NCBI RefSeq assembly: GCF_042666435.1
Contig: NZ_JBHTDC010000002.1
Coordinates: forward strand, 1 to 64,000
Reading direction: 5' to 3'
Origin: Allosphingosinicella sp042666435
GTDB lineage: Bacteria > Pseudomonadota > Alphaproteobacteria > Sphingomonadales > Sphingomonadaceae
Length of the DNA: 64,000 nucleotides
A program made the position numbers and the translations under genes. The notes under the pieces were generated by a model. It was not told the DNA's origin and made no database searches. It worked only from the letters and a program-made list of their open reading frames with translations. Of the stretch, positions 51,919 through 60,047 are shown piece after piece (within the stretch, counting starts at the first letter, position 1; each line of letters opens with the position of its first letter).

Positions 51919-52000
51919 GTCACCCTGAACTCGTTTCAGGGTCCACCTTCGAGCATCCGACGCTTCATGCGCATGGATGCTGAAACAAGTTCAGCATGAC
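51919..52000. repeat. paired REP palindrome (CACCCTGAA type)
   Basis: Units 51919-51945 (GTCACCCTGAACTCG, TTTCAGGGTCCA) and 51974-52000 (TGGATGCTGAAAC, AAGTTCAGCATGAC) face each other between purF and the SDR gene. A second copy of the same family lies at 58269-58381. It lies 12 nt upstream of the SDR start codon, so any transcript from purF would cross it. Confidence 0.75.
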
Positions 52001-52012
52001 AATCGAGGAATG

Positions 52013-52723
52013 ATGACCAAGGTCTTTGAAGGGAAGCTGGCGCTGGTGACAGGCGCCAGCCGGGGGATCGGCGCGGCGACGGCGGAGGCGCTGGGGCGCG
52101 AGGGCGCTCACGTCGTGCTGACCGCGCGCACGGCGGCGGGGCTCGAGGAAGTCGAGGAGCGGATTCACGCCGTCGGGGGCAGTGCCACGATCGCGCCGCT
52201 CGACCTTACCGACGGCGAGAGCATCGCCCGACTCGCGCAGGCAATCTCCTCTCGCTGGGATGCGCTCGACATGCTGGTGCTCAACGCCGCCATGCTGGGA
52301 TCGCTGACGCCGGTGCCGACGATCGACGGCAAGGAATTCAACAAGGTCCTGACCCTGAACCTCATCGCCCAGCAGGCGCTGATCGCCGCCTTCGATCCGA
52401 TGCTGCGCCGGAGCGAGGCGGGCCGGTTGGTCGCGGTCACGTCCAGCGTCGGCCGCTCCCCCCGCGCCTTCTGGGGCGCCTATGGAGCGTCGAAAGCGGC
52501 GCTGGAGACCCTGGTGCTCAGCTACGGCGAAGAGGTGCGCAACCTCGCGCCGATCAAGACATTGATCGTCGACCCCGGCGCCACCGCCACCACGATGCGC
52601 GCGCGCGCTTTTCCCGGCGAGGATCCGATGACGCTCAAGACCCCCACCGTCGTGGCGGAGGCGATGGTGGAGATGTTGAAGGAAGATTTCGAGACGGGGC
52701 ATCGGCTGGAAATCGCAGCCTAG
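52013..52723 (+). CDS. SDR family NAD(P)-dependent oxidoreductase
   Basis: A 236-aa short-chain dehydrogenase: LVTGASRGIGAATA cofactor motif, LVLNAAMLGS, and the catalytic Ser/Tyr/Lys in VTSSVGRSPRAFWGAYGASK. The substrate is unknown. The start at 52013 follows GAGGAATG, and the REP unit directly upstream would otherwise be translated. It is convergent with the cyclopropane-synthase-like gene. Confidence 0.92.
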   Translation: MTKVFEGKLALVTGASRGIGAATAEALGREGAHVVLTARTAAGLEEVEERIHAVGGSATIAPLDLTDGESIARLAQAISSRWDALDMLVLNAAMLGSLTPVPTIDGKEFNKVLTLNLIAQQALIAAFDPMLRRSEAGRLVAVTSSVGRSPRAFWGAYGASKAALETLVLSYGEEVRNLAPIKTLIVDPGATATTMRARAFPGEDPMTLKTPTVVAEAMVEMLKEDFETGHRLEIAA

Positions 52724-52732
52724 CACAGTCCC

Positions 52733-52806
52733 GTTCGTCCCGAGCGAAGTCGAGGGGCGCAAGTGATGACTCCGTGCCCCCGCCCCTCACTCCGCTCGGG
52801 ACGAAC
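52733..52806. repeat. inverted repeat between convergent genes
   Basis: GTTCGTCCCGAGCG (52733-52746) and CGCTCGGGACGAAC (52793-52806) are perfect reverse complements, with an inner GAGGGGCG/CGCCCCTC pair. It lies between the SDR and Cfa-like genes, where it can end both transcripts. Confidence 0.7.
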
Positions 52807-52814
52807 AAGATCCT

Positions 52815-54077
52815 CTATCCGTTCACCAACGTCACCTGCGCCACGTCGATGCCGCCGCCTCGGAAGCCGCCCTCGCAATACATGAGATAGTAGCGCCACA
52901 AATCGTGGAACGTCTCGTCGAAGCCGGCGGGGAGGCGCCCCTCCTCGACCGCCGCATCGTAGCGTTCGCGCCAGCGTTTCAGCGTCTCGGCATAATCGAG
53001 GCCGAAACCGCGGCGATCCCTCCATTCAAGCCCAGCTCCTTCCGCGATCACACGGAATCGCTCTTCGCTCACCAGCATCCCACCGGGGAAAACGTAGGTC
53101 TGGATGAAGTCGGCGTTGGCCGCATAGGCCTCGAACAGAGGCTCGCGGATCGAGATGAGCTGGAGCGCGGCGCGGCCGCCAGGCTTCAGCGCGCGGGCAA
53201 TCGCCTGAAGGTAAGCGGGCCAGTAATCCTGGCCGACGGCTTCGACCATCTCTATGCTAGCGACGGCATCGAAGCGGCCTTCCACATCCCGATAGTCGAC
53301 GAGCTGGATGGACACTCGATCCGACAGCCCGGCCCTTGCCATCCGCGCGTCGGCCCAGCCCTTCTGCTCAGTCGAAAGAGTGAGGCCCACCACCTCGACT
53401 CCGTAATCGCGCGCCGCGATCTCGGCCAGTGAACCCCAGCCGCAGCCGATTTCGAGCAGGCGCTGGCCGGGCTTCAGGTCCAGCCGGTCGAGCAAGGCGC
53501 GAATCTTGCGCGCCTGCGCCTGCTCCAGCGAGTCTCCGGCCGCGAAGAGGGCGCTCGAATAGGTCATGCTCTCGTCGAGCCATGCGCGGTAGAAATCGTT
53601 GCCGAGGTCGTAGTGGAAGGCGATATTCTCGCGCGCCCGCGCTTTGCTGTTGCGGCGGAGGAAGTGGGCGGCCCGGTTGACGGTGCGCCAAACCCCCTTG
53701 GCGCGGGCCACCTGGCCGAGGCTTTCGCCATTGCGCATGAACAGGTCGAACAAAGGCACCGGATCGGGGCTCGACCATTCGCCCAGCGCCCAGGCCTTGT
53801 ACCAGCCCACCGAGCCCGAGCTGATCAAACGCACCAGCGCCCGCCAGCTATGGACGTGGACGACAGGCATCGGCCCCGGCGCGCGGCCGCCGAGGATGCG
53901 GTGCGAGCCGTCGGGCAATGTCGAGTCGATGCCGCCTTCGATCAGGCCGGCGTCCATGCGATCCAGGATTTTGTGGAAGCCGCCGCCGAAGAGGCGCGCC
54001 AGCAATCCCCCGCCGGTCGCGAAGCCGCGATCGGCGGCGACGAGGTGACGCCCGCGAAGGATTGGCTGCTGGTTCAC
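52815..54077 (-). CDS. SAM-dependent methyltransferase, cyclopropane-fatty-acyl-phospholipid synthase family
   Basis: A 420-aa Cfa-like enzyme. The N-terminal region is the substrate-binding part. The SAM-binding Rossmann motif LLEIGCGWGSLAEIAA and the family's FHYDLGNDFYRAWLDESMTY follow, then VASIEMVEAVG and the C-terminal FQ-like FIQTYVFPGG. It modifies unsaturated acyl chains of membrane lipids. The start is a GTG at 54077 right after GGGGAGGAG. It is 16 nt downstream of korB and so belongs to the korA-microprotein-korB operon. Confidence 0.93.
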   Translation of the reverse strand: MNQQPILRGRHLVAADRGFATGGGLLARLFGGGFHKILDRMDAGLIEGGIDSTLPDGSHRILGGRAPGPMPVVHVHSWRALVRLISSGSVGWYKAWALGEWSSPDPVPLFDLFMRNGESLGQVARAKGVWRTVNRAAHFLRRNSKARARENIAFHYDLGNDFYRAWLDESMTYSSALFAAGDSLEQAQARKIRALLDRLDLKPGQRLLEIGCGWGSLAEIAARDYGVEVVGLTLSTEQKGWADARMARAGLSDRVSIQLVDYRDVEGRFDAVASIEMVEAVGQDYWPAYLQAIARALKPGGRAALQLISIREPLFEAYAANADFIQTYVFPGGMLVSEERFRVIAEGAGLEWRDRRGFGLDYAETLKRWRERYDAAVEEGRLPAGFDETFHDLWRYYLMYCEGGFRGGGIDVAQVTLVNG

Positions 54078-54093
54078 ACTCCTCCCCGCACGA

Positions 54094-55116
54094 TCAGATG
54101 AGGTGCGGCTCCTTGGTGACCATCCAGCTCTGGCCCTTGCCGACCAGGGCCTGGAGGTCGGGGACCTTGCCGGCGGCGGCGGCGGCATTCTGTTCGACGA
54201 CGGCGCTCTCGAAGGTCGGCGCGGGATCCTCGTAGATGATTCCCAGCGCCATCGGGAAGGCGCCGAAGGGCATGTCGATCAGCATGTGAGCGATCATCTT
54301 GTTGGCCGCGCGGTGGACGATGACGTCGGCCGCCTGCCAGTCGCCGTCCGCGACATCGACGACCTTCACGGTCAGCGCCTCGCGGTCGAGGGTCAGGCCT
54401 TTGGAGCCGCCCGCGAACAGCATCGGCTCGCCTTCCTTCAGCCAGAGCTGCTTGTCGGCATTCTCCTTGGCCGTGAACGGCGCGAACACGTCGTCATTAT
54501 AGACGATGCAATTCTGGAATATCTCGACGAAGGCGGCGCCCTTGTGGTTGTGCGCGGCCTTGAGCAGGTCGGGCAGATTCTTGTTCACGTCGATGCCGCG
54601 CGCGACGAAACGGGCGCCCGACCCCAAAGCGAAGGCGCTGGGGCTGGCCGGGCGATCGACCGATCCGAACGGCGTCGACGGCGAACGGGTGCCGACCCGC
54701 GACGTGGGAGAATATTGGCCTTTCGTAAGGCCATATATCTCGTTGTTGAACAGCAATATCTGGCAATTGAGGTTGCGCCTGAGGACATGCATCGTGTGGT
54801 TGCCGCCGATCGACAAAGCGTCGCCGTCGCCGGTGATGATCCACACGTCGAGCTCCGGATTGGCGAGCTTCACGCCCGTCGCGATCGTTGGCGCGCGGCC
54901 GTGGATGGTGTGGAAACCGTAGGTCTCCATATAATAAGGGAAACGCGACGAGCAGCCGATGCCGGAGACGAACACGATATTCTCGGGCTTCACGCCGAGC
55001 TCCGGCATGGTGCGCTGCACGGCCTTCAGCACCGCATAATCGCCACAGCCGGGGCACCAGCGCACCTCCTGGTCGGTGGCGAAATCCTTGGCGGTGAGCT
55101 TGGTCATTTCGTTCAT
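54094..55116 (-). CDS. korB: 2-oxoacid:ferredoxin oxidoreductase subunit beta
   Basis: A 340-aa thiamine-pyrophosphate subunit. Cysteines for a 4Fe-4S cluster are in WCPGCGDYAVL and GIGCSSRFPYYM. The TPP motif reads GDGDALSIGGNHTMHVLRRN, ending with NNEIYGLTKGQYSPTS. With the alpha subunit it oxidises 2-oxoglutarate (or pyruvate) to the acyl-CoA, passing electrons to ferredoxin. It starts 4 nt after the stop of the 26-residue microprotein. The operon continues with a Cfa-like gene. Confidence 0.95.
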   Translation of the reverse strand: MNEMTKLTAKDFATDQEVRWCPGCGDYAVLKAVQRTMPELGVKPENIVFVSGIGCSSRFPYYMETYGFHTIHGRAPTIATGVKLANPELDVWIITGDGDALSIGGNHTMHVLRRNLNCQILLFNNEIYGLTKGQYSPTSRVGTRSPSTPFGSVDRPASPSAFALGSGARFVARGIDVNKNLPDLLKAAHNHKGAAFVEIFQNCIVYNDDVFAPFTAKENADKQLWLKEGEPMLFAGGSKGLTLDREALTVKVVDVADGDWQAADVIVHRAANKMIAHMLIDMPFGAFPMALGIIYEDPAPTFESAVVEQNAAAAAGKVPDLQALVGKGQSWMVTKEPHLI

Positions 55117-55120
55117 CGGA

Positions 55121-55201
55121 TCAAATCCAGCCCCACAGGTAAAGGATAAGCAAGAGCACCACGATCAGCATCGCGACAAGGGCGACCGGACGCTGAGTCA
55201 T
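55121..55201 (-). CDS. 26-residue membrane microprotein between korA and korB
   Basis: Direct translation gives a 26-residue peptide: MTQRPVALVAM followed by a strongly hydrophobic helix (LIVVLLLILYLWGW) and a terminal Ile. Its ATG overlaps the korA stop codon (ATGA) and its stop is 4 nt before the korB ATG, so all three are translationally coupled. A GAGGGAG site lies about ten bases upstream, inside the korA tail. A single membrane-spanning peptide that could anchor or regulate the oxidoreductase is a reasonable hypothesis. Confidence 0.65.
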   Translation of the reverse strand: MTQRPVALVAMLIVVLLLILYLWGWI

Positions 55202-57162
55202 AACGCGACGTCTCCCTCTGCTCCCCGGCGAAAGCCGGGGTCCAGCTGCGCCGGACTCTGGGCCCCGGCTTTCGCCGGGGAGCAATCTTGCAGCGTCTCC
55301 TCAATGGCCGCTTCGATCTCGGCGATCTTGAAGGGCTGGCCGGACACTTTGTTGACCGGCCGCGCATCGACCAGGAACTGGTCGCGGAGCAGGGTCTTGA
55401 GCTGGCCGGTGTTCATCTCGGGCACGATGACGCGATCGTAGGAGCGGAGCAGCGCGCCGAGGTTCTTCGGCATCGGCCAGATGTGCCGGATGTGGATATG
55501 GGCGACATCGAGCCCGCGGCTGCGCATGCGGCGGACGGCCTGGTGGATCGGGCCGTAGGTCGAGCCCCAGCCGACGACGGCGAGGCGGCCGCCTTCCTCG
55601 CCGAGGCACACATCCTGCGCGGGGATGCTCTCGGCCACGCCAAGCACCTTGTTGGCGCGCATCTCCGTCATCGCCTGATGGTTGGCGGGGTCATAATCGA
55701 TATGCCCGGTGCCGACATTCTTCTCGATGCCGCCGATGCGGTGGGTGAGGTTCGGCGTCCCCGGCTTGATCCAGACACGGGCGCGCTTCCCGTCGCGGGC
55801 ATAGGGGTTGACCGCCTCGCCTTCGGCCGGCGCTTCATCGTGGAACTGGACCGGGAACGGGGCATAGCCGCCCATGTCGGGCACTTTCCAGGGCTCGGCG
55901 GCATTGGCGATATAGCCGTCGGTCAGCAGCATCACCGGCGTCATGTACTGGACCGCAATCCGCACCGCCTCGATCGCGCAATCGAAGGCGTCGGCCGGCG
56001 AGCGGGCGGCGAGGACCGGCATCGGCGCATCGCCGTTGCGGCCATAGACCGCTTGATACAGGTCCGACTGCTCGGTCTTGGTGGGAAGGCCGGTGGAAGG
56101 GCCGCCGCGCTGCGAATTGACGATCACCAAAGGCAGCTCGGTCATGATCGCCAGGCCCATCGCCTCGCCCTTGAGCGCGATGCCCGGACCCGAGGACGAG
56201 GTGACGCCGAGCGAGCCGGCGAAGCTCGCGCCGATCGCGCTGCCGATGGCGGCGATCTCATCCTCCGCCTGGAAGGTCGTGACTCCATATTCCTTGAGGC
56301 GGGAGAGATGGTGGAGGATCGCCGAAGCCGGCGTGATCGGATAGCCGCCGAAGAACATCGGCAGGCCGGCGAGCTGCGTGCCCGCGACCAGCCCCAGCGA
56401 GATCGATTCGGCGCCGGTGACGGTGCGGTAGAGGCCGGGCTCGGCCGGGGCGGGATCGATATGGTGCTGGTGGAACTGGCCGCCGATCTCCGCCGTCTCG
56501 CCATAAGCATGGCCGGCGTTCAGCGCGGCGATGTTGGATTCGGCGAGGACCGGGTTCTTGGCGAACTTGGTCTTGAGCCATTCCTCGATCGGCGTCCGGT
56601 CGCGGTCGAACATCCAGAGCGCGAGGCCCAGCGTCCACATATTCTTGCAGCGCAGCGCCTCCTTGTTGCCGAGCCCGAACGGCTTGACGGCATCGAGGGT
56701 CAGCTGGCTGATGTTGAAGGCCATGACCTGCCAGCGAGCGAGCGAGCCGTCCTCCAGCGGATTGGCCTCATAGCCCGCCTTGGCGAGGTTGCGCGCCCCG
56801 AATTCGCCCTGGTCGGCGATGATCAGGCCACCGGGCTTCAGGTCCGCGACGTTGGTCTTGAGCGCCGCCGGGTTCATCGCGATCAGGACGTCGGGGGAAT
56901 CGCCCGCCGTCTCGATGGCCGAAGAGCCGAAATTGATCTGGAAGGCCGAGACGCCGAACGTCGTCCCCTGCGGCGCCCGGATCTCGGCCGGAAAATCCGG
57001 GAAGGTCGCGAGATCGTTGCCGGTGAGCGCGGTCGACAAAGTGAACTGGCCGCCGGTCAGCTGCATGCCGTCGCCGCTGTCGCCGGCGAAGCGCACGACC
57101 ATGGCTTCGAGCGGCGTCGCCTGCTCGGCGTCTTCAGTTACCAGATGGGTGGCCGTCGCCAT
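55198..57162 (-). CDS. korA: 2-oxoacid:ferredoxin oxidoreductase subunit alpha (gamma-alpha fusion)
   Basis: A 654-aa subunit with the gamma-type domain first (MVVRFAGDSGDGMQLTGGQF, FPAEIRAPQGTTFGVSAFQI) and the alpha-type pyrimidine domain after about residue 240 (GGYPITPASAILHHLSRL, SSSGPGIALKGEAMGLAIMT, NSQRGGPSTGLPTKTEQSDL). GAAGGAAG precedes the ATG. Residues about 627-648 are encoded by a REP palindrome (55220-55283), giving an added CSPAKAGAQSPAQLDPGFRR-like tail. The start of the downstream microprotein overlaps the korA stop. Cofactor and partner set are as for korB. Confidence 0.96.
   Translation of the reverse strand: MATATHLVTEDAEQATPLEAMVVRFAGDSGDGMQLTGGQFTLSTALTGNDLATFPDFPAEIRAPQGTTFGVSAFQINFGSSAIETAGDSPDVLIAMNPAALKTNVADLKPGGLIIADQGEFGARNLAKAGYEANPLEDGSLARWQVMAFNISQLTLDAVKPFGLGNKEALRCKNMWTLGLALWMFDRDRTPIEEWLKTKFAKNPVLAESNIAALNAGHAYGETAEIGGQFHQHHIDPAPAEPGLYRTVTGAESISLGLVAGTQLAGLPMFFGGYPITPASAILHHLSRLKEYGVTTFQAEDEIAAIGSAIGASFAGSLGVTSSSGPGIALKGEAMGLAIMTELPLVIVNSQRGGPSTGLPTKTEQSDLYQAVYGRNGDAPMPVLAARSPADAFDCAIEAVRIAVQYMTPVMLLTDGYIANAAEPWKVPDMGGYAPFPVQFHDEAPAEGEAVNPYARDGKRARVWIKPGTPNLTHRIGGIEKNVGTGHIDYDPANHQAMTEMRANKVLGVAESIPAQDVCLGEEGGRLAVVGWGSTYGPIHQAVRRMRSRGLDVAHIHIRHIWPMPKNLGALLRSYDRVIVPEMNTGQLKTLLRDQFLVDARPVNKVSGQPFKIAEIEAAIEETLQDCSPAKAGAQSPAQLDPGFRRGAEGDVAL
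55220..55283. repeat. REP palindrome inside the 3' end of korA
   Basis: GCTCCCCGGCGAAAGCCGGGG (55220-55240) minus one base and its exact reverse complement (55263-55283) form a 21-bp inverted repeat, each arm itself palindromic. It is in frame within the last codons of korA. The other REP elements of the window lie outside genes. Confidence 0.8.
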
Positions 57163-57305
57163 GGTCTTCCTTCAAATCGGTTTACTGGGCGACCCCTAGC
57201 CCCGGCATCGGCCCGCCACAATCTCGGCTTGGCCGTGGCAGGTCGCCGGACTTCGCCTAAGAACCCTACATAGTGTCCGCGATTCGCTTCTCAAACGGAG
57301 ATTCC

Positions 57306-58253
57306 ATGGCAGAGCCCTTTGTCCGCGAGGATGTCCGCCGCTTTCTCGATTATCTGAACGCTTTGCCCGGCCCGAGGAGCCACGAGGCGGGGCCGGTCGA
57401 GGCGCGCGAGATGATGCACGCCTCGCGCCACGTCGCCGACGCGCCGGTGGGGACGCTGGCGGTGATAAGCGACCTCGCCGCGCCGGGACCGGCGGGCGAC
57501 ATTCCGCTGAGGCTCTACGACCCGCGCGAGAGCCGCGATCCGGGGCCGGTCCTCGTCTTCTATCATGGCGGCGGCTTCGTGCTCGGCGATCTCCACACCC
57601 ACGAGCCGTTCTGCGCCGAGATCGCGCGGCTGCTCGACATGCCGGTGGTGGCGGTCGACTACCGCCTCGCGCCCGAGCATCCCTGGCCGGCGGGCGTCGA
57701 GGATTCCATCGCCGCCGCGCGCTGGGTGGCGGAAAGCCCCGACGCGTTGGGGCGGGAGGCGACGGGCCTCATCCTCGCCGGGGACAGCGCGGGCGGGAAT
57801 CTCGCCATCGTCACCGCGCTGGCGCTGCGCGACGAGCCGGCGGCCGTGCCCGTGCTGGCGCAATGGCCGATCTATCCCGCGGCCGACCCGGCCCAGGGCT
57901 ATCCGAGCTTCACCGATTTCGGCGAGGGCTATTTGTTGACCCGCGAAGGAATGCGCTGGTTCGATGAATGCTACCGCCCCGATCCGAAGGACTGGCGCTA
58001 TTCGCCGCTGGTGAAGAGCCAGGAGGGCATGCCCCCCACCCTCGTCGTCACCGCCGGCCTCGATCCCATCCGCGACCAGGGCCGCGCCTACGCCGCCGCC
58101 TGCATCGAAGCGGGCGTCCCGACCATCTTCCGCGAGGCAAAAGGCAACATCCACGGCTTCATCAATTTGAGGAAGGCGATCCCGTCGTCCGAGGAGGATA
58201 TCAGAGGCTGCGTCGTCGCGCTGCACCTGCTGCTGACGGAAACGCTGTCGTGA
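57306..58253 (+). CDS. alpha/beta hydrolase, hormone-sensitive-lipase family esterase
   Basis: A 315-aa esterase with the oxyanion-hole motif FYHGGGFVLGDLHTH, the nucleophile elbow GDSAGGNLA, the catalytic Asp in TAGLDPIRDQG and His in GNIHGFINL. It is a cytosolic carboxylesterase/lipase of the HSL type. The start at 57306 follows CGGAG; an in-frame GTG 33 nt upstream is not needed. It is preceded by a promoter gap shared divergently with korA. Confidence 0.93.
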   Translation: MAEPFVREDVRRFLDYLNALPGPRSHEAGPVEAREMMHASRHVADAPVGTLAVISDLAAPGPAGDIPLRLYDPRESRDPGPVLVFYHGGGFVLGDLHTHEPFCAEIARLLDMPVVAVDYRLAPEHPWPAGVEDSIAAARWVAESPDALGREATGLILAGDSAGGNLAIVTALALRDEPAAVPVLAQWPIYPAADPAQGYPSFTDFGEGYLLTREGMRWFDECYRPDPKDWRYSPLVKSQEGMPPTLVVTAGLDPIRDQGRAYAAACIEAGVPTIFREAKGNIHGFINLRKAIPSSEEDIRGCVVALHLLLTETLS

Positions 58254-58268
58254 GCCCCGTTTTCATTT

Positions 58269-58381
58269 GTCACCCTGAACTTGTTTCAGGGTCCATGGCG
58301 GAGCCCCCTCCGGCTTCGGCAAGTTCACGTCGACGGAGGCGCGCGGGACGAAGGTGGATGCTGAAACAAGTTCAGCATGAC
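58269..58381. repeat. paired REP palindrome (CACCCTGAA type), second copy
   Basis: Units at 58269-58295 (GTCACCCTGAACTTG, TTTCAGGGTCCA) and 58355-58381 (TGGATGCTGAAAC, AAGTTCAGCATGAC) are the same family as 51919-52000, with a longer spacer. It lies between the esterase and rppH on the same strand. Confidence 0.75.
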
Positions 58382-58398
58382 GAGTGGGGTGTTCGAGC

Positions 58399-58875
58399 AT
58401 GACCACGCCCGCCTCCCTCCCCTACCGCCCCGCCGCCGGCGTGATGCTGCTCAACCACGAGGGCAAGGTGTTCGTCGCGCAGCGCCTCGATTCGACGCTC
58501 GAAGCCTGGCAGATGCCGCAGGGCGGGCTCGACGAGGGCGAGGACGCCGAAGGCGGCGCGCTGAGGGAGCTGGAGGAGGAGACCGGCATCGCGCCCGATC
58601 TGGTCGAGATTATCGCCCGCTGCCCGGTGGAACTCACCTACGACCTCCCCGACGACCTCGTCGGCAAGATGTGGAAGGGCCGCTACCGGGGCCAGCGCCA
58701 GGCCTGGTTCCTCTGCCGCTTCACCGGCCGCGACGAGGATGTGAACATCGAGACCGAGCATCCGGAATTTCGCGCCTGGAAATGGGCCGACCCGGCGGAG
58801 CTTCCGGCCATGATCGTGCCGTTCAAGAAGACGCTCTACGAGAATGTGCTGAAAGCGTTCGAGAAGTGGCTGTAG
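58399..58875 (+). CDS. rppH: RNA pyrophosphohydrolase
   Basis: A 158-aa Nudix hydrolase that removes pyrophosphate from the 5' end of mRNA and starts decay. The Nudix box lies around GGLDEGEDAEGGALRELEEE with TGI at its end. The characteristic RppH residues WKGRYRGQRQAWFLCRF follow. The start at 58399 is MTTPASLPYRPAAGVML, as in RppH homologues. It is convergent with terC over a stop hairpin. Confidence 0.96.
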   Translation: MTTPASLPYRPAAGVMLLNHEGKVFVAQRLDSTLEAWQMPQGGLDEGEDAEGGALRELEEETGIAPDLVEIIARCPVELTYDLPDDLVGKMWKGRYRGQRQAWFLCRFTGRDEDVNIETEHPEFRAWKWADPAELPAMIVPFKKTLYENVLKAFEKWL

Positions 58876-58890
58876 CTCCTCCGAGCCCAC

Positions 58891-58955
58891 GTCATTGCGA
58901 GCGCAGCGAAGCAATCCAGCCGCTCAGCCTGGATTGCTTCGCTCCTCGCAATGAC
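58891..58955. repeat. inverted repeat between rppH and terC
   Basis: 58891-58919 (GTCATTGCGAGCG, CAGCGAAGCAATCCAG) and 58929-58955 (CTGGATTGCTTCG, CTCCTCGCAATGAC) pair almost completely to form a large hairpin. It is placed between two convergent genes and may stop transcription from both. Confidence 0.75.
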
Positions 58956-58966
58956 GGCGGTTAGAC

Positions 58967-59752
58967 TCAGCCGCTCGTCTCCACCGCCGTCTTCCGCCGC
59001 CGCGACCAGATGTTGAGCGCCTCGATCCCGGCCGAAAAGGCCATGGCCGTATAGATATACCCCTTGGGCACATGCACTCCGAAGCCGTCCGCGATCAGCA
59101 CGGCGCCGATCATCAGCAGGAAGCCCAAAGCCAGCATCACCACGGTCGGGTTCTGCTTGATGAAGTTCGCCATCGGATCGGCGGCGAGCAGCATCACCAG
59201 CACCGCCGAGACCACCGCGATCACCATCACCGGCAGATGCTCGGTCATGCCGACCGCCGTCAGGATGGAATCGACCGAGAAGACGAGATCGAGGATCAGG
59301 ATCTGCGCGATCGTCGCGCCGAAGGTCATCGCCTTGCGGCCGGCATCCAGGAAATCGTCATTGGGGTGCGGATCGACATTGTGGTGGATCTCCTTGGTGG
59401 CCTTCCACACCAGGAACAGGCCGCCCGCGATCAGGATGAGGTCGCGCCAGGAAAATTGGGTCTCGAAGCTCGGCTCGCCATACGGACCCGGCGATCCCTG
59501 GAACCCGAGATCGAAGACCGTCGCCGTCAGCCCGACCAGCCAGGCGATCATCGACAGCAAGGCCAGGCGCATGAACAGCGCAAGGCCGATGCCGACGCGC
59601 CGCGCCTTCTGCTGCTGATGCTCGGGCAGCTTGTTGGACAGGATCGAGATGAAGATGAGATTGTCGATGCCGAGCACGATCTCCATCACCACCAAGGCGG
59701 CGAGCGCCGCCCAGACGGCGGGATCGGCGAAAAGGGCGAAAAGGCCTTCCAT
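58967..59752 (-). CDS. TerC family integral membrane protein
   Basis: A 261-aa TerC protein with seven or eight membrane helices. The conserved charged motifs in helices are VLGIDNLIFISILSNKLPE near residue 25 and LDLVFSVDSILTAVGMT in the second half, typical of proteins involved in metal (manganese) homeostasis or tellurite resistance. The start at 59752 (MEGLFALFADPAVWAALAAL) follows GGAGCTC; the longer frame is not supported. It is divergent from a TonB-like lipoprotein gene. Confidence 0.94.
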   Translation of the reverse strand: MEGLFALFADPAVWAALAALVVMEIVLGIDNLIFISILSNKLPEHQQQKARRVGIGLALFMRLALLSMIAWLVGLTATVFDLGFQGSPGPYGEPSFETQFSWRDLILIAGGLFLVWKATKEIHHNVDPHPNDDFLDAGRKAMTFGATIAQILILDLVFSVDSILTAVGMTEHLPVMVIAVVSAVLVMLLAADPMANFIKQNPTVVMLALGFLLMIGAVLIADGFGVHVPKGYIYTAMAFSAGIEALNIWSRRRKTAVETSG

Positions 59753-60047
59753 ATTGACTTGAGCTCCCTGCTTGCCGGCCCCAGGGCCGGCGGTCGTCAC
59801 AACGGATTGGCGGGAGGCAGGAAGGGAAAAACGCCCTGGACCTGCATCGAGCCAACCCGATGCGGTCCGACATCACGATCAGGACGATCGCCAGAGGGGC
59901 CCGGCCCGCGCGGCTTTTCTAGGGATGGGTTGGGCGGACTTCAAGCGCGTCAGCGGAACAGATTGCATATCCCGGCGCCAGTCCACCGCTTCAGCCGTCG
60001 CAAACATTCAAGCTGACACCCGTGTGTGCGGCGTTATACTCCGGTCG
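59753..60047. other. intergenic gap, no gene recognised
   Basis: This 295-nt gap lies between the divergent terC and TonB-domain genes. It presumably holds both promoters (TTATACT near 60034 is a possible -10 for the plus-strand gene). I see no ORF with coding character and no RNA gene. Confidence 0.4.

Noticed and set aside
51977..52012. Upstream start for the SDR gene
   Set aside because: The extra residues are encoded by the REP palindrome and a better ribosome site precedes the ATG at 52013.
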